A stretch of DNA of 44,650 nucleotides from positions 1-44,650 of the forward strand of contig JBDREM010000231.1 of assembly GCA_043819695.1 (NCBI GenBank), in the 5' to 3' direction. Positions 5,975 through 13,749 of this stretch are shown piece after piece; the stretch's first letter is position 1, and the number at the start of each line of letters is the position of its first letter. The notes beneath the pieces are model-generated. The model was not told the origin of the DNA and did no database searches. It worked only from the letters and a program-made list of their open reading frames with translations. This stretch comes from CAYLQD01 sp043819695. GTDB lineage: Bacteria > Planctomycetota > PUPC01. The translations under genes and the position numbers were made by a program.

Positions 5975-8239
5975 AGGGTCAGGATCGAGATCACCGGCAC
6001 CGTGCAGGGCGTGGGGTTTCGGCCATTCGTCTACAGGCTCGCGCTCGATCACGGCATCGCCGGCAGCGTGCGCAATTTCAGCGGCGGCGTCGAGATTCTG
6101 GCGCAAGGTGCGCCCGGCGACGTCGACCGGTTCGTCCGCCGCCTGCGCGACGACGCACCGCCGCTTGCGCGCATTCGCGAACTTGCGGTCACTGATCTTG
6201 CGCTGAGCGGCGAGACCGCGTTCCGCATAGAGACGACGGGGGCCGCGGGCGGCCTCGACGTCGACGCCGCGCGCGACATCGCCACGTGCGATGCCTGCCT
6301 CGCCGAGATGCGCGACCCGTCCGGCCGCCGCTATCGCCATCCGTTCATCAATTGTACCGACTGCGGCCCGCGTTACACGATCATCGAGTCGCTGCCGTAC
6401 GACCGGCCGAACACGTCGATGAAAGTCTTTCCGATGTGCCCGGCCTGCGAACGCGAGTACAACGACCCCGCCGACCGGCGGTTCCACGCCCAGCCGGTCT
6501 GCTGCCACGACTGCGGGCCGGCGCTCAAGTTGCTCGACACGGACGGCACGCCACTGTGCAGCGGCGACCCCGTCACCGACGTGGCGGACGCGCTCGCGGG
6601 TGGCCGGATCGTCGCGGTGAAGGGCATCGGCGGCTTTCATCTTGCGTGCGACGCCCGGTCGCCGGACGCCGTCACACGGCTCCGCGAGCGAAAGTATCGC
6701 GAGGAAAAACCGCTCGCGGTGATGGTACGCGACGTCGACGCGGCGCGGGCAATCGCCGAGCTCGGCGCGTCCGAGCGGCTCCTTCTCGAGGGTCCCGAGC
6801 GGCCGATAGTCCTGCTCGCAAAGAGAGGGGAGGGCGGTTGCATCGCGCGCGAGGTCGCGCCGCGAAGCAAATTCCTCGGCCTGATGCTGCCGTACACGCC
6901 GGTTCATCACATGCTGCTCGAACGTCTGCCTTATCTCGTCATGACGAGCGGGAACAAGACGGAAGAGCCGATCGCGCGAACGAACGAGGCCGCGCTCGAG
7001 AAGCTGCGCGGCATCGCCGACGTCTTCCTCGTACACGACCGCGCGATCCTCACGCGGAACGACGACTCGGTCGTGCGTGAGATCGCACGCGGCGCCGTCA
7101 TTATCCGCCGCTCGCGCGGCTACGTGCCCGAGCCGATCGCGGCGGGCGAGGGCGTCGGCGGCATCATCGCCTGCGGCCCGATGCTCAAGAACTGCATCGC
7201 CGTGGGCCGGAACGATTTGGCGTACGTCTCGCAGCACATCGGCGACCTGACCAACCTCGAAACCTACCGTTCGCTCGAGCAGACGGCGGAGAAGCTGTGC
7301 GGCATGCTCGGCATCGAGCCGGAACTCGCCGCGTGCGACGCGCATCCCGGCTACGCGAGCACGCGGTTCGCCGAGTCGCTCGGCCTGCCGGTCGTCCGCG
7401 TGCAGCACCATCACGCGCACATTGTCGCCTGCATGGCCGAGAACGACCTCCGGGGGCGCGTCATCGGGATCGCGTTCGACGGCACCGGGTACGGCGACGA
7501 CGGGCACACGTGGGGCAGCGAGATTCTCATCGCGGACCGCGCCGGCTACGAGCGCTTCGGCCACCTCTCGTACATGAAGATGCCGGGCGGCGACGCAGCC
7601 GTCGAGCATCCGGGGCGCATGGCGCTCGGCGCGCTCTTCCCGCTGCTCGGCCGCGATGCCGCGAACCTGCTGCCGTGGATGGACGAGGCCGACCACCGCA
7701 AGCGGTCGGTCGACGCGGTCATCGAGATGATCGAGCGCGGTGTCAACACGCCGCTAACGTGCGGCATGGGGCGCCTGTTCGACGCGGCCTCGGCCCTGCT
7801 CGGCGTCTGCACGCGGCGGACATACGAGGGGCAGCCGGCCATCGAGTTGGAAGGCGTCGCCGACCCCGAAGCGGCGGGCAGCTATCCGATCCAACTGATC
7901 GAGCGCGGCGGACAGCTCGAGGTCGACGGAGCCGCCATTCTGGCCGCGATCTGTGAAGACCGCGACGCCGGCATGGAAATCCCTCGCGTCGCGGGCAGAT
8001 TTCACAACACGATCGCGGATGTTGTGCTAGAATACGCGGCCGCCGCGAGAGACCGGACGGGCCTGAGCGACGTGTGCCTTAGCGGCGGGTGCTTCCAGAA
8101 CGCGCTGCTGCTCGAGAAATCGGCCGCGGGTCTCGCGGCCGCGGGCTTTGCAGTTCATCGCCACCGGCTCGTCCCGCCGAACGACGGTTGCGTCGCGCTC
8201 GGGCAGCTTGTCGTCGCGGCGCACACAAGGCAAGAGTAA
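5975..8239 (+). CDS. hypF: Carbamoyltransferase HypF (start codon not resolved)
   Basis: HypF makes the CN ligands of the NiFe active site: it turns carbamoyl phosphate into a carbamoyl group that is passed to the C-terminal Cys of HypE. All domains are present: acylphosphatase-like (QGVGFRPFV), two Cys4 zinc fingers (residues 96-171 counted from the GTG at 6002), a YrdC-like domain and a Kae1-like domain with VQHHHAH. The family N-terminus is encoded from 5975 (RVRIEITGTVQGVGF), but no ATG, GTG or TTG exists in frame between the stop at 5948-5950 and the GTG at 6002. Starting at 6002 gives 745 residues and loses the first acylphosphatase strand. A non-standard start, disruption by the adjacent palindrome, or a sequence error are all possible. 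Confidence 0.9.
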   Translation, partial: RVRIEITGTVQGVGFRPFVYRLALDHGIAGSVRNFSGGVEILAQGAPGDVDRFVRRLRDDAPPLARIRELAVTDLALSGETAFRIETTGAAGGLDVDAARDIATCDACLAEMRDPSGRRYRHPFINCTDCGPRYTIIESLPYDRPNTSMKVFPMCPACEREYNDPADRRFHAQPVCCHDCGPALKLLDTDGTPLCSGDPVTDVADALAGGRIVAVKGIGGFHLACDARSPDAVTRLRERKYREEKPLAVMVRDVDAARAIAELGASERLLLEGPERPIVLLAKRGEGGCIAREVAPRSKFLGLMLPYTPVHHMLLERLPYLVMTSGNKTEEPIARTNEAALEKLRGIADVFLVHDRAILTRNDDSVVREIARGAVIIRRSRGYVPEPIAAGEGVGGIIACGPMLKNCIAVGRNDLAYVSQHIGDLTNLETYRSLEQTAEKLCGMLGIEPELAACDAHPGYASTRFAESLGLPVVRVQHHHAHIVACMAENDLRGRVIGIAFDGTGYGDDGHTWGSEILIADRAGYERFGHLSYMKMPGGDAAVEHPGRMALGALFPLLGRDAANLLPWMDEADHRKRSVDAVIEMIERGVNTPLTCGMGRLFDAASALLGVCTRRTYEGQPAIELEGVADPEAAGSYPIQLIERGGQLEVDGAAILAAICEDRDAGMEIPRVAGRFHNTIADVVLEYAAAARDRTGLSDVCLSGGCFQNALLLEKSAAGLAAAGFAVHRHRLVPPNDGCVALGQLVVAAHTRQE

Positions 8240-8255
8240 GGGGCGAGGGCGGCCT

Positions 8256-8489
8256 ATGTGCCTGTCTGTGCCGGGCAAGGTGATCGAAACCGACGGCGCT
8301 CGCAGCAAGGTCGACGTCGCCGGGAACGTGGTCGATGCCGACCTCACGCTCACGCCCGACGTGCAGCCCGGCGACTACGTGCTCGTGCACGCCGGGTTCG
8401 CGATTCAGAAGTACGACGAGGCCGAGGCGCTCGAGACGCTTCGCATGCTCGAGGAGGTGTTCGGGGAGGGGGCCGATGCTGAGGTCTGA
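8256..8489 (+). CDS. hypC: Hydrogenase assembly chaperone HypC
   Basis: HypC carries the Fe(CN)2CO unit together with HypD and binds the hydrogenase large-subunit precursor. This 77-residue protein starts MCLSVPGKV. The Cys directly after the initiator Met is the essential iron ligand, which fixes the start at the ATG at 8256. The typical PGDYVLVHAGFAI motif is present. The gene ends 14 bases into hypD. Confidence 0.95.
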   Translation: MCLSVPGKVIETDGARSKVDVAGNVVDADLTLTPDVQPGDYVLVHAGFAIQKYDEAEALETLRMLEEVFGEGADAEV

Positions 8490-9564
8490 GAAGGGGTACC
8501 GCGGCAAGTCCCTGGCGCTCGATATCCTCGCGCGGATCGAGTCGGAAATGGCCGGCTCGCCGCCGGTCAACCTGATGGAGGTATGCGGGACACACACGGT
8601 CTCGATCGGGCGGCTCGGGCTGCGGCGTGCGATGCCCGCGAACCTGCGGCTCCTCTCCGGCCCCGGCTGCCCCGTCTGCGTGACGCCCGGCGGGTACATC
8701 GATGCCGCGGCGGCGCTCGCGCTCGGCGGCGTGACGGTCGCCACGTTCGGCGACATGGTCCGCGTGCCCGGCGACAAGACCTCGCTCGAGGAGGCGCGGG
8801 CGCGCGGCGGACGCGTGGTCGTGACCGCGTCGGTGAACGGCGCACTCGACATCGCGCGGGCCGAGCCGGGCGAGGTCGCGTTCCTCGCAGTGGGATTCGA
8901 GACGACGGCGCCGACGATAGCGGCCGCCGTCATCGCGGCCGAGCGCGAGCAACTGGCGAATTTCTCGGTGCTCGTCTCGCAGAAGCTCGTGCCGCCGGCG
9001 CTCCGGCTGATCCTCGACGACGCAGAATGCGCCGTCTCCGGCTTCATCCTGCCGGGGCACGTGAGCACGGTCATCGGCACGGCCCCTTATGAATTCATCG
9101 CCGCCGAGTTCGGCGTGCCGGGCGTCATCGCGGGGTTCGAGCTTGTCGACGTGCTCGCCGCGATCGAGTCGCTCGTCCGGATGGTTCGCACAGACGAGGC
9201 GTCGGTGCAAAACGCATACACACGCGCCGTTCGCGCCGATGGAAATCCGACGGCGCGGGGCATCGCAGCAAAGGTGTTCGAGCCGGTTGACACTGCGTGG
9301 CGCGGGATCGGCCGGATTCCGGCGAGCGGCCTGGCACTGCGCAAGGAATATGCGGCATTCGATGCCGCGCTCCGTTACCGGATCGGCGTTGAAGACTCGG
9401 CGCTTCCCGAGGGCTGCGCGTGCGGAGACGTGCTTCGCGGCCTTATTCGGCCGACGGGCTGCCCGCTTTTCGGCGGCAGGTGCAGGCCGCAGAGCCCCGT
9501 CGGGCCGTGCATGGTCTCGATCGAGGGAGCGTGCGCCGTGAGCTACAAGTACGGAGAGGAATGA
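8476..9564 (+). CDS. hypD: Hydrogenase maturation iron-sulfur protein HypD
   Basis: HypD is the scaffold on which iron receives its CN and CO ligands, in complex with HypC. The 362-residue protein has the conserved MEVCGTHT, GPGCPVCVTP and GFETTAP motifs, and a C-terminal set of cysteines (GCACGDVLRG, GCPLFGGRC, GPCMVSIEGAC) that hold the 4Fe-4S cluster and the redox thiols. The ATG at 8476 overlaps the end of hypC and follows a GGGGAGGGGG site. Confidence 0.95.
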   Translation: MLRSEKGYRGKSLALDILARIESEMAGSPPVNLMEVCGTHTVSIGRLGLRRAMPANLRLLSGPGCPVCVTPGGYIDAAAALALGGVTVATFGDMVRVPGDKTSLEEARARGGRVVVTASVNGALDIARAEPGEVAFLAVGFETTAPTIAAAVIAAEREQLANFSVLVSQKLVPPALRLILDDAECAVSGFILPGHVSTVIGTAPYEFIAAEFGVPGVIAGFELVDVLAAIESLVRMVRTDEASVQNAYTRAVRADGNPTARGIAAKVFEPVDTAWRGIGRIPASGLALRKEYAAFDAALRYRIGVEDSALPEGCACGDVLRGLIRPTGCPLFGGRCRPQSPVGPCMVSIEGACAVSYKYGEE

Positions 9565-10563
9565 GTGGGCGAGCGGCTGGTCGAACTGGCACACGGCGGC
9601 GGCGGCACCATGACGGCCGAACTGGTCGCCCTGGTGCGCGAGTACGTGGGCAATCCGTTGCTGGATGAGTTGGGGGACGCTGCGCGGGTCGGACTCTCGG
9701 GCCGGGCCGCGTTCACGACCGACTCGTTCGTGGTGAGTCCGATCGAGTTCCCGGGCGGCGACATCGGCCGCCTCGCAGTCGCCGGCACCGTCAATGACCT
9801 CGCCGTCGTCGGCGCGGTCCCGAGATACCTGTCGCTGTCGCTCATCATCGAAGAGGGTCTCCCGTTCTCGGTCCTGCGGCGGCTGATGGCCTCGGTGCAG
9901 CGGGCCGCCGACGAGGCCGGGGTGATTGTCGCGTGCGGCGACACAAAAGTCGTCGAGCGCGGCAAAGCCGACGGCGTGTACATCACGACGTCCGGGCTTG
10001 GAGAGCTCGCGGACGGCGTCAATATCTCAGCGCACAAGGCGAGCCCGGGCGACGCGGTTGTCGTCAGCGGGCCGATTGGCCTGCACGGTGTCGCGGTGAT
10101 GGCCGCGCGAGAGAGCCTGGGATTCGCGAGCTCGGCGAAATCGGACGTTGCTCCGCTCAACCGGATGATCGAGCCCGTCGTCCGCGAGTTGGACGTGCAC
10201 GCGATGCGCGACCCGACCCGCGGCGGGTGCGCGGCGGCGCTGCACGAGATCGCCGATGCGTCGGGCGTGAGCATCGTGCTCGATGAGGACGCGCTCCCCG
10301 TGCCGGAGGTCGTCGAGGGCGCATGTGCGCTGCTCGGGACGGACCCGCTCGAGATGCCGAACGAGGGGAAGGCGTTGATCCTGCTGCCGGAGGCGCAGGC
10401 GGGGCGCGCGGTCGAGATTCTTCGCGCGCACAAGTATGGCCGCGGCGCGTGCCGCATCGGGCGGGTGGCCGGGCGCGGCAGCTTCCCGCTGACGCTGGCG
10501 ACGGCGCTCGGCGAGCGGCTGGTCGACGCGCCGCGCGGCGAGCTTCTGCCCAGAATATGTTGA
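9565..10563 (+). CDS. hypE: Carbamoyl dehydratase HypE
   Basis: HypE dehydrates the carbamoyl group received from HypF to a thiocyanate on its own C-terminal Cys, the source of the cyanide ligands. The 332-residue protein has the PurM/ThiL-type ATP-binding fold (LAHGGGGTMT, FTTDSFVV, DPTRGG) and ends in PRIC, with the reactive Cys as the last residue. The GTG start directly follows the hypD stop with no gap. No peptidase (HypD/HyaD type) or hydrogenase subunit gene follows. Confidence 0.95.
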   Translation: MGERLVELAHGGGGTMTAELVALVREYVGNPLLDELGDAARVGLSGRAAFTTDSFVVSPIEFPGGDIGRLAVAGTVNDLAVVGAVPRYLSLSLIIEEGLPFSVLRRLMASVQRAADEAGVIVACGDTKVVERGKADGVYITTSGLGELADGVNISAHKASPGDAVVVSGPIGLHGVAVMAARESLGFASSAKSDVAPLNRMIEPVVRELDVHAMRDPTRGGCAAALHEIADASGVSIVLDEDALPVPEVVEGACALLGTDPLEMPNEGKALILLPEAQAGRAVEILRAHKYGRGACRIGRVAGRGSFPLTLATALGERLVDAPRGELLPRIC

Positions 10564-10567
10564 TGAC

Positions 10568-10843
10568 CTGCTGAAGAAGGGACGTGGGAAACTGCGGCCT
10601 GTAATCGTTGTTTGTCTCGTCGGGCTCTTCGCAGGCACTTTGAACGCGTTGCTCGGTATCGGCGGCGGCGTCATCGTTGTGCCGGCGCTCGTCTTCTTTG
10701 CCGGGTGGGAGTTCGTCACGCGGACGCCCAGCGCGACGCTGCGCGTGCTCTTTGCGATCGCACTCGCGCTCATCGGGCTTGCCATTATCGCCCGGGCGAA
10801 GAGGACGAGCAAGGCAGGATACGCGCCGGATTGGGTGATCTAG
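10568..10843 (+). pseudogene. TauE/SafE-type membrane permease relic with internal deletion
   Basis: The frame reads VGLFAGTLNALLGIGGGVIV, the first helix and glycine motif of TauE/SafE-type anion exporters. It then jumps within about 20 residues to a segment like the last helix of that family (TLRVLFAIALALIGLAIIAR). A full member has about 250 residues; here at most 91 remain. No ATG or GTG fits the start and the first usable codon is TTG at 10640. It is most likely a gene with an internal deletion. A small two-helix protein is the alternative. Confidence 0.5.
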
Positions 10844-11148
10844 TTAAACCTTCGGCGTTCATGTTGCGCGCAGGTAGTGCGCCGACAGCAGCCGTTCCTT
10901 CGCCACGCGACCCCTCAGAAGCAAGACTTCAGTACCATATGGTAGGTTCTTGTCGCGCGCTGAGCCGGAATTTGACGACGCATATGCGTCGTCAGATTCC
11001 GCTCGAAGGGGTTCGTGCGGTCCCGGTTCGGGTGCTGCCTTTCGTGGCCCCTTTGCATTTTGCTGCTCTCGCCGGCACACACCCGAGTCCACTCGCGCTC
11101 TGACCACTACATGTTGGGCTTCGTCGAAAAAAAGGCACGATTTCTGGC
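10844..11148. other. Intergenic stretch with palindromes, no gene seen
   Basis: No supportable gene. It holds a small palindrome ACCATATGGT (10934-10943) and the 34-bp CATATG-centred palindrome at 10967-11000, and ends at the promoter of the MerR gene. The frames that cross it are Arg/Ser-rich, have no ribosome site, and match no family I know. Confidence 0.5.
10967..11000. repeat. CATATG-centred palindrome, copy 1
   Basis: A 34-bp palindrome whose central 20 bp (10974-10993, GACGACGCATATGCGTCGTC) is perfect. The only mismatch is a T opposite a G, which would be a G-U pair in a plus-strand RNA. The right half is nearly identical to that of copy 2 at 24803-24832. Confidence 0.85.
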
Positions 11149-11177
11149 TTGACTTCTTGAAACGCATAGTATATATT
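11149..11177 (+). promoter_or_regulatory. Promoter of the MerR-sigma-der gene cluster
   Basis: TTGACT (11149-11154), a 17-base spacer and TATATT (11172-11177). The predicted leader before the MerR start at 11267 is about 83 bases, long enough for regulation, but I see no clear hairpin in it. Confidence 0.75.
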
Positions 11178-11266
11178 GCACAGTAAGAGAGCGGTTGTAT
11201 GATAGATGGTGCCTGTTTCGTACTGGTTGTTGCACGTTTTTCCGTGTCCTGTTCAGGTGCTTCTGA

Positions 11267-11542
11267 ATGTCACCGAGGAAGCCGGTCAAGAAGCTCTTCA
11301 AGATTGGGGAAGTTGCGGAGTACAGCGGCCTCTCCAGGCAGACGGTGAACTACTACTCTGTTCTGGGGATTCTGCGTGAGGCGGGCCGTACGACGGGCGG
11401 ACACCGGCTCTACGACGAATCGGTGTTCGACGACATCGACAAGCTCCGCGAGTTGAAGGCAACTAAGACGTTGCGCGAGATCGCGGAAATCCTGCGAGGT
11501 GAGGCAAGGCAGGAAAAGGGCCCAGATGGGAAGGACAGTTAG
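11267..11542 (+). CDS. MerR-family transcriptional regulator, short form
   Basis: This 91-residue protein has the N-terminal winged helix-turn-helix of MerR regulators (FKIGEVAEYSGLSRQTVNYY, then GHRLYDES). It ends soon after the start of the dimerisation helix, so there is no effector-binding domain. Such short forms may bind DNA constitutively or with a partner. The gene overlaps the start of the sigma-factor gene, which suggests coupled production. The target is unknown; the promoter just upstream is an obvious candidate. Confidence 0.85.
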   Translation: MSPRKPVKKLFKIGEVAEYSGLSRQTVNYYSVLGILREAGRTTGGHRLYDESVFDDIDKLRELKATKTLREIAEILRGEARQEKGPDGKDS

Positions 11543-12365
11543 CTGCCGGAAGGGCAAGCCCGGCGCCAAGGCGCGGCGCGCCAAGGAGCCTGACGCGTCC
11601 GCCAGCCCCGCTGAAGTCTGGGAGTGGTTCCGCCGCTCTCGGTCCGGCAAATCCCGAAACCGCCTCATCGAGGAATACATGCCGCTCGTCCGCGCCGTGT
11701 CGGCCCGCCTGGCCGCCGAGCTGCCCAACTCCGTCGATCCCGAGGACCTGATCAGCGCCGGTACGTTCGGCCTGATGGACGCCATCGAGCGATACGACCC
11801 CGAGCTCGGCGCCCGTTTCGAGACGTACTGCAGCGTGCGGGTCAGGGGGGCGATCCTCGACGAACTCCGCCACCTGAACTGGGTGCCGCGCATGCAGTGT
11901 GCGCGAGTGGCGAAGGTCGGCGTTGCCGCGGCCGCTCTGCAGGGCGAGCTCGGCCGCGCCCCGACCGTGTGCGAGATCGCGCACAAGACCGGCCTCAACG
12001 TGCGCGATGTCAACAATGCGTCGAAGAACAAGAGCAAGCACGTCTCCCTCACGAGCTCTCCCGCCAGTGCCGAGGACACGGGCATGCGGCACATCGATGT
12101 GATCGAGGCCGCGGGCCTGCATGATCCTGCCGACCTGATTCAGGAGAAGGAGCGGCGCGACATCCTCGATCGCGAGGTGCGGAAGCTGCCGGAGGCCGAC
12201 CGCCTGCTTGTCATCCTCTACTACTTCGAGGAACTCACGATGAAGCAGGTCGGCGAGGTCCTCAACGTCACAGAATCGCGCGTCTGCCAGATGCACGCCC
12301 AAATACTCTCCCTGCTCCAGCAGCGGCTGGCGGAGTTCGACGAAGCCGGGGCGGGGGCCGACTAG
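11526..12365 (+). CDS. RNA polymerase sigma factor, FliA/WhiG family
   Basis: This 279-residue alternative sigma factor directs RNA polymerase to a subset of promoters. Region 2 is clear (LIEEYMPLVRAVSARLA, EDLISAGTFGLMDAIERYDP, FETYCSVRVRGAILDELR), followed by a region 3 helix-turn-helix and region 4 (LPEADRLLVILYYFEELTMK, then a helix-turn-helix with VTESRVCQMH). It lacks the region 1 of housekeeping sigma factors. The ATG at 11526 has an AGGAAAAGG site. It overlaps the MerR gene. FliA-type factors often control motility or developmental genes, but no flagellar gene is nearby, so the regulon is unknown. Confidence 0.9.
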   Translation: MGRTVSCRKGKPGAKARRAKEPDASASPAEVWEWFRRSRSGKSRNRLIEEYMPLVRAVSARLAAELPNSVDPEDLISAGTFGLMDAIERYDPELGARFETYCSVRVRGAILDELRHLNWVPRMQCARVAKVGVAAAALQGELGRAPTVCEIAHKTGLNVRDVNNASKNKSKHVSLTSSPASAEDTGMRHIDVIEAAGLHDPADLIQEKERRDILDREVRKLPEADRLLVILYYFEELTMKQVGEVLNVTESRVCQMHAQILSLLQQRLAEFDEAGAGAD

Positions 12366-12429
12366 TCCGCCCTCGCGCGATGTGACGCAACACAGCAGTA
12401 AAAGAGCCCACGGGCGCAAGGCACGTGCA

Positions 12430-13749
12430 ATGAATGAAGCAAGGTGGTACGACCTTTTCCGCTGCTTCCGCATGGCGGCCGACCCGGTCAAGATCTGGTT
12501 CGGGTTCCTCGGCGTCGTCTTCGCTGTGCTTGTGCTCCTGGTCTCGGCCGCGGCTCTCATCCAGGTGCGGCAGGTGAGCGGCGGCGAGATCAGCGGGAGG
12601 ATCGCGAGCCGCGCGCGGGAAGGAGACTTGCACGGAGCGGCGTCCGCGCTGGGGGAGGGCGTTCGGAGCACGTGGGAGGACCTGCGGCTCGACGTGGCGA
12701 AGATCGGCCGCAGCCTGGGCGACGCCGGGTTCATGGCGGCCATCGAACGCGCCGCCACGCTCCACAAGGTGGTTTCCTATGTGCTCATCGTGCTCATGCT
12801 GGTCGGCCTGCCCTGGGCGTACTTCGGAGGGGCCATCAGCCGTTCGGCCGCCGTCGAGTACGCGACCGGCGGGCGCCTGTCGAGGGCCGAGGTGCATGAA
12901 TATGCCGCGTCGCGCCACAGCTCTTACTTCTGGCCGCCGGTCGCGCTCGGCATGACCGTCGCCGCGCTCCTCGCGGCAGGTGTCGCGCTCGGCCTCGCCG
13001 CTGCTCATCTCTTGTCGGCAGCAGCCATCCTGGCCGGCGGGTTCGCCTCTCTTTATGTGCTGGTCGTCGTCAAGCAGAAAACGTTGTCGGTCGCCGGCGG
13101 CTGGGCGGCCGGGCTCCCCTGCTTCGCCGTGACGATTCTCTGCTCGTGGCTGCTGTGGGACGTTCCTCTTCTATGGGCCGGCAGGGTCGGGCTGGTCATC
13201 GTCTTCCCCGTCGTGCTCGCTCTTGCGGCGGCCGCGCTGCTGTTGCTCGCGGTGCTTTTCTGCGGGCGCGGGCTGATGACGAGCGCCGTCAGCTTCGAGT
13301 CGACCGATTCGTTCGACGCGGCCGTGCGGGCGGGCGACTACGTGCTGAGGCGGCCGTGGCGGCTCGCGTTCTACTGGCTCGCCGCCGCGCTTTACGGCGT
13401 ACCATGCGTCGCGTTCGTCGCCGCGCTGGCGGCGGGCGCGTTCTTCACCGCCCTCGCGGCCGTGTGGGCCGGGTTCGGCGGGTCGTTCACGGACGTCTAC
13501 GCCGGACTGCTCGACCTGGGCAAGGAGGCGGCGTTCTTCGAGTCGGTCCCCAGCTTCCTCATGGGGCTGGTGGTCGTGATCCTGTGCGGCCTTGTTGCAG
13601 GCTGGTGCCTCTCTTTTGTACAATGTTGCCGTGCAGTGTGCTACGCGCTCCTTCGCCAGAGCGTCGACTTGTCCGGCCCTTCGGAGGTGTTCATGGAACC
13701 CGGCCGCGGGTACTCTCGCGCGCCGGGGCCGTCACCGGTCCAACAATGA
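12430..13749 (+). CDS. Polytopic membrane protein, function unknown
   Basis: The 439-residue protein has about seven to eight hydrophobic helices (one near residues 20-45, others from about 105 onward) and a cytoplasmic N-terminus starting MNEARWYDLFRCF. The segment SFESTDSFDAAVRAGDYVLRRPWRLAFYW resembles a motif in large uncharacterised membrane proteins common in Planctomycetota, where a Ser/Asp-Phe-Asp-Ala stretch precedes the last helices. I know no assigned function. It lies between the sigma gene and der, and its stop overlaps the der start as ATGA. An in-frame ATG within the preceding leader at 12382 is less likely. Confidence 0.75.
   Translation: MNEARWYDLFRCFRMAADPVKIWFGFLGVVFAVLVLLVSAAALIQVRQVSGGEISGRIASRAREGDLHGAASALGEGVRSTWEDLRLDVAKIGRSLGDAGFMAAIERAATLHKVVSYVLIVLMLVGLPWAYFGGAISRSAAVEYATGGRLSRAEVHEYAASRHSSYFWPPVALGMTVAALLAAGVALGLAAAHLLSAAAILAGGFASLYVLVVVKQKTLSVAGGWAAGLPCFAVTILCSWLLWDVPLLWAGRVGLVIVFPVVLALAAAALLLLAVLFCGRGLMTSAVSFESTDSFDAAVRAGDYVLRRPWRLAFYWLAAALYGVPCVAFVAALAAGAFFTALAAVWAGFGGSFTDVYAGLLDLGKEAAFFESVPSFLMGLVVVILCGLVAGWCLSFVQCCRAVCYALLRQSVDLSGPSEVFMEPGRGYSRAPGPSPVQQ

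Noticed and set aside
6286..7080. Long second-frame open readings inside hypF, hypD, the HEAT gene and others
   Set aside because: These are typical high-GC shadow frames (Arg/Ala/Gly/Pro-rich); the hyp and repeat-protein frames are fixed by family motifs.
10859..11167. Minus-strand frame of 102 codons
   Set aside because: It covers the CATATG palindrome and the MerR promoter, has no ribosome site, and its composition is that of non-coding DNA.
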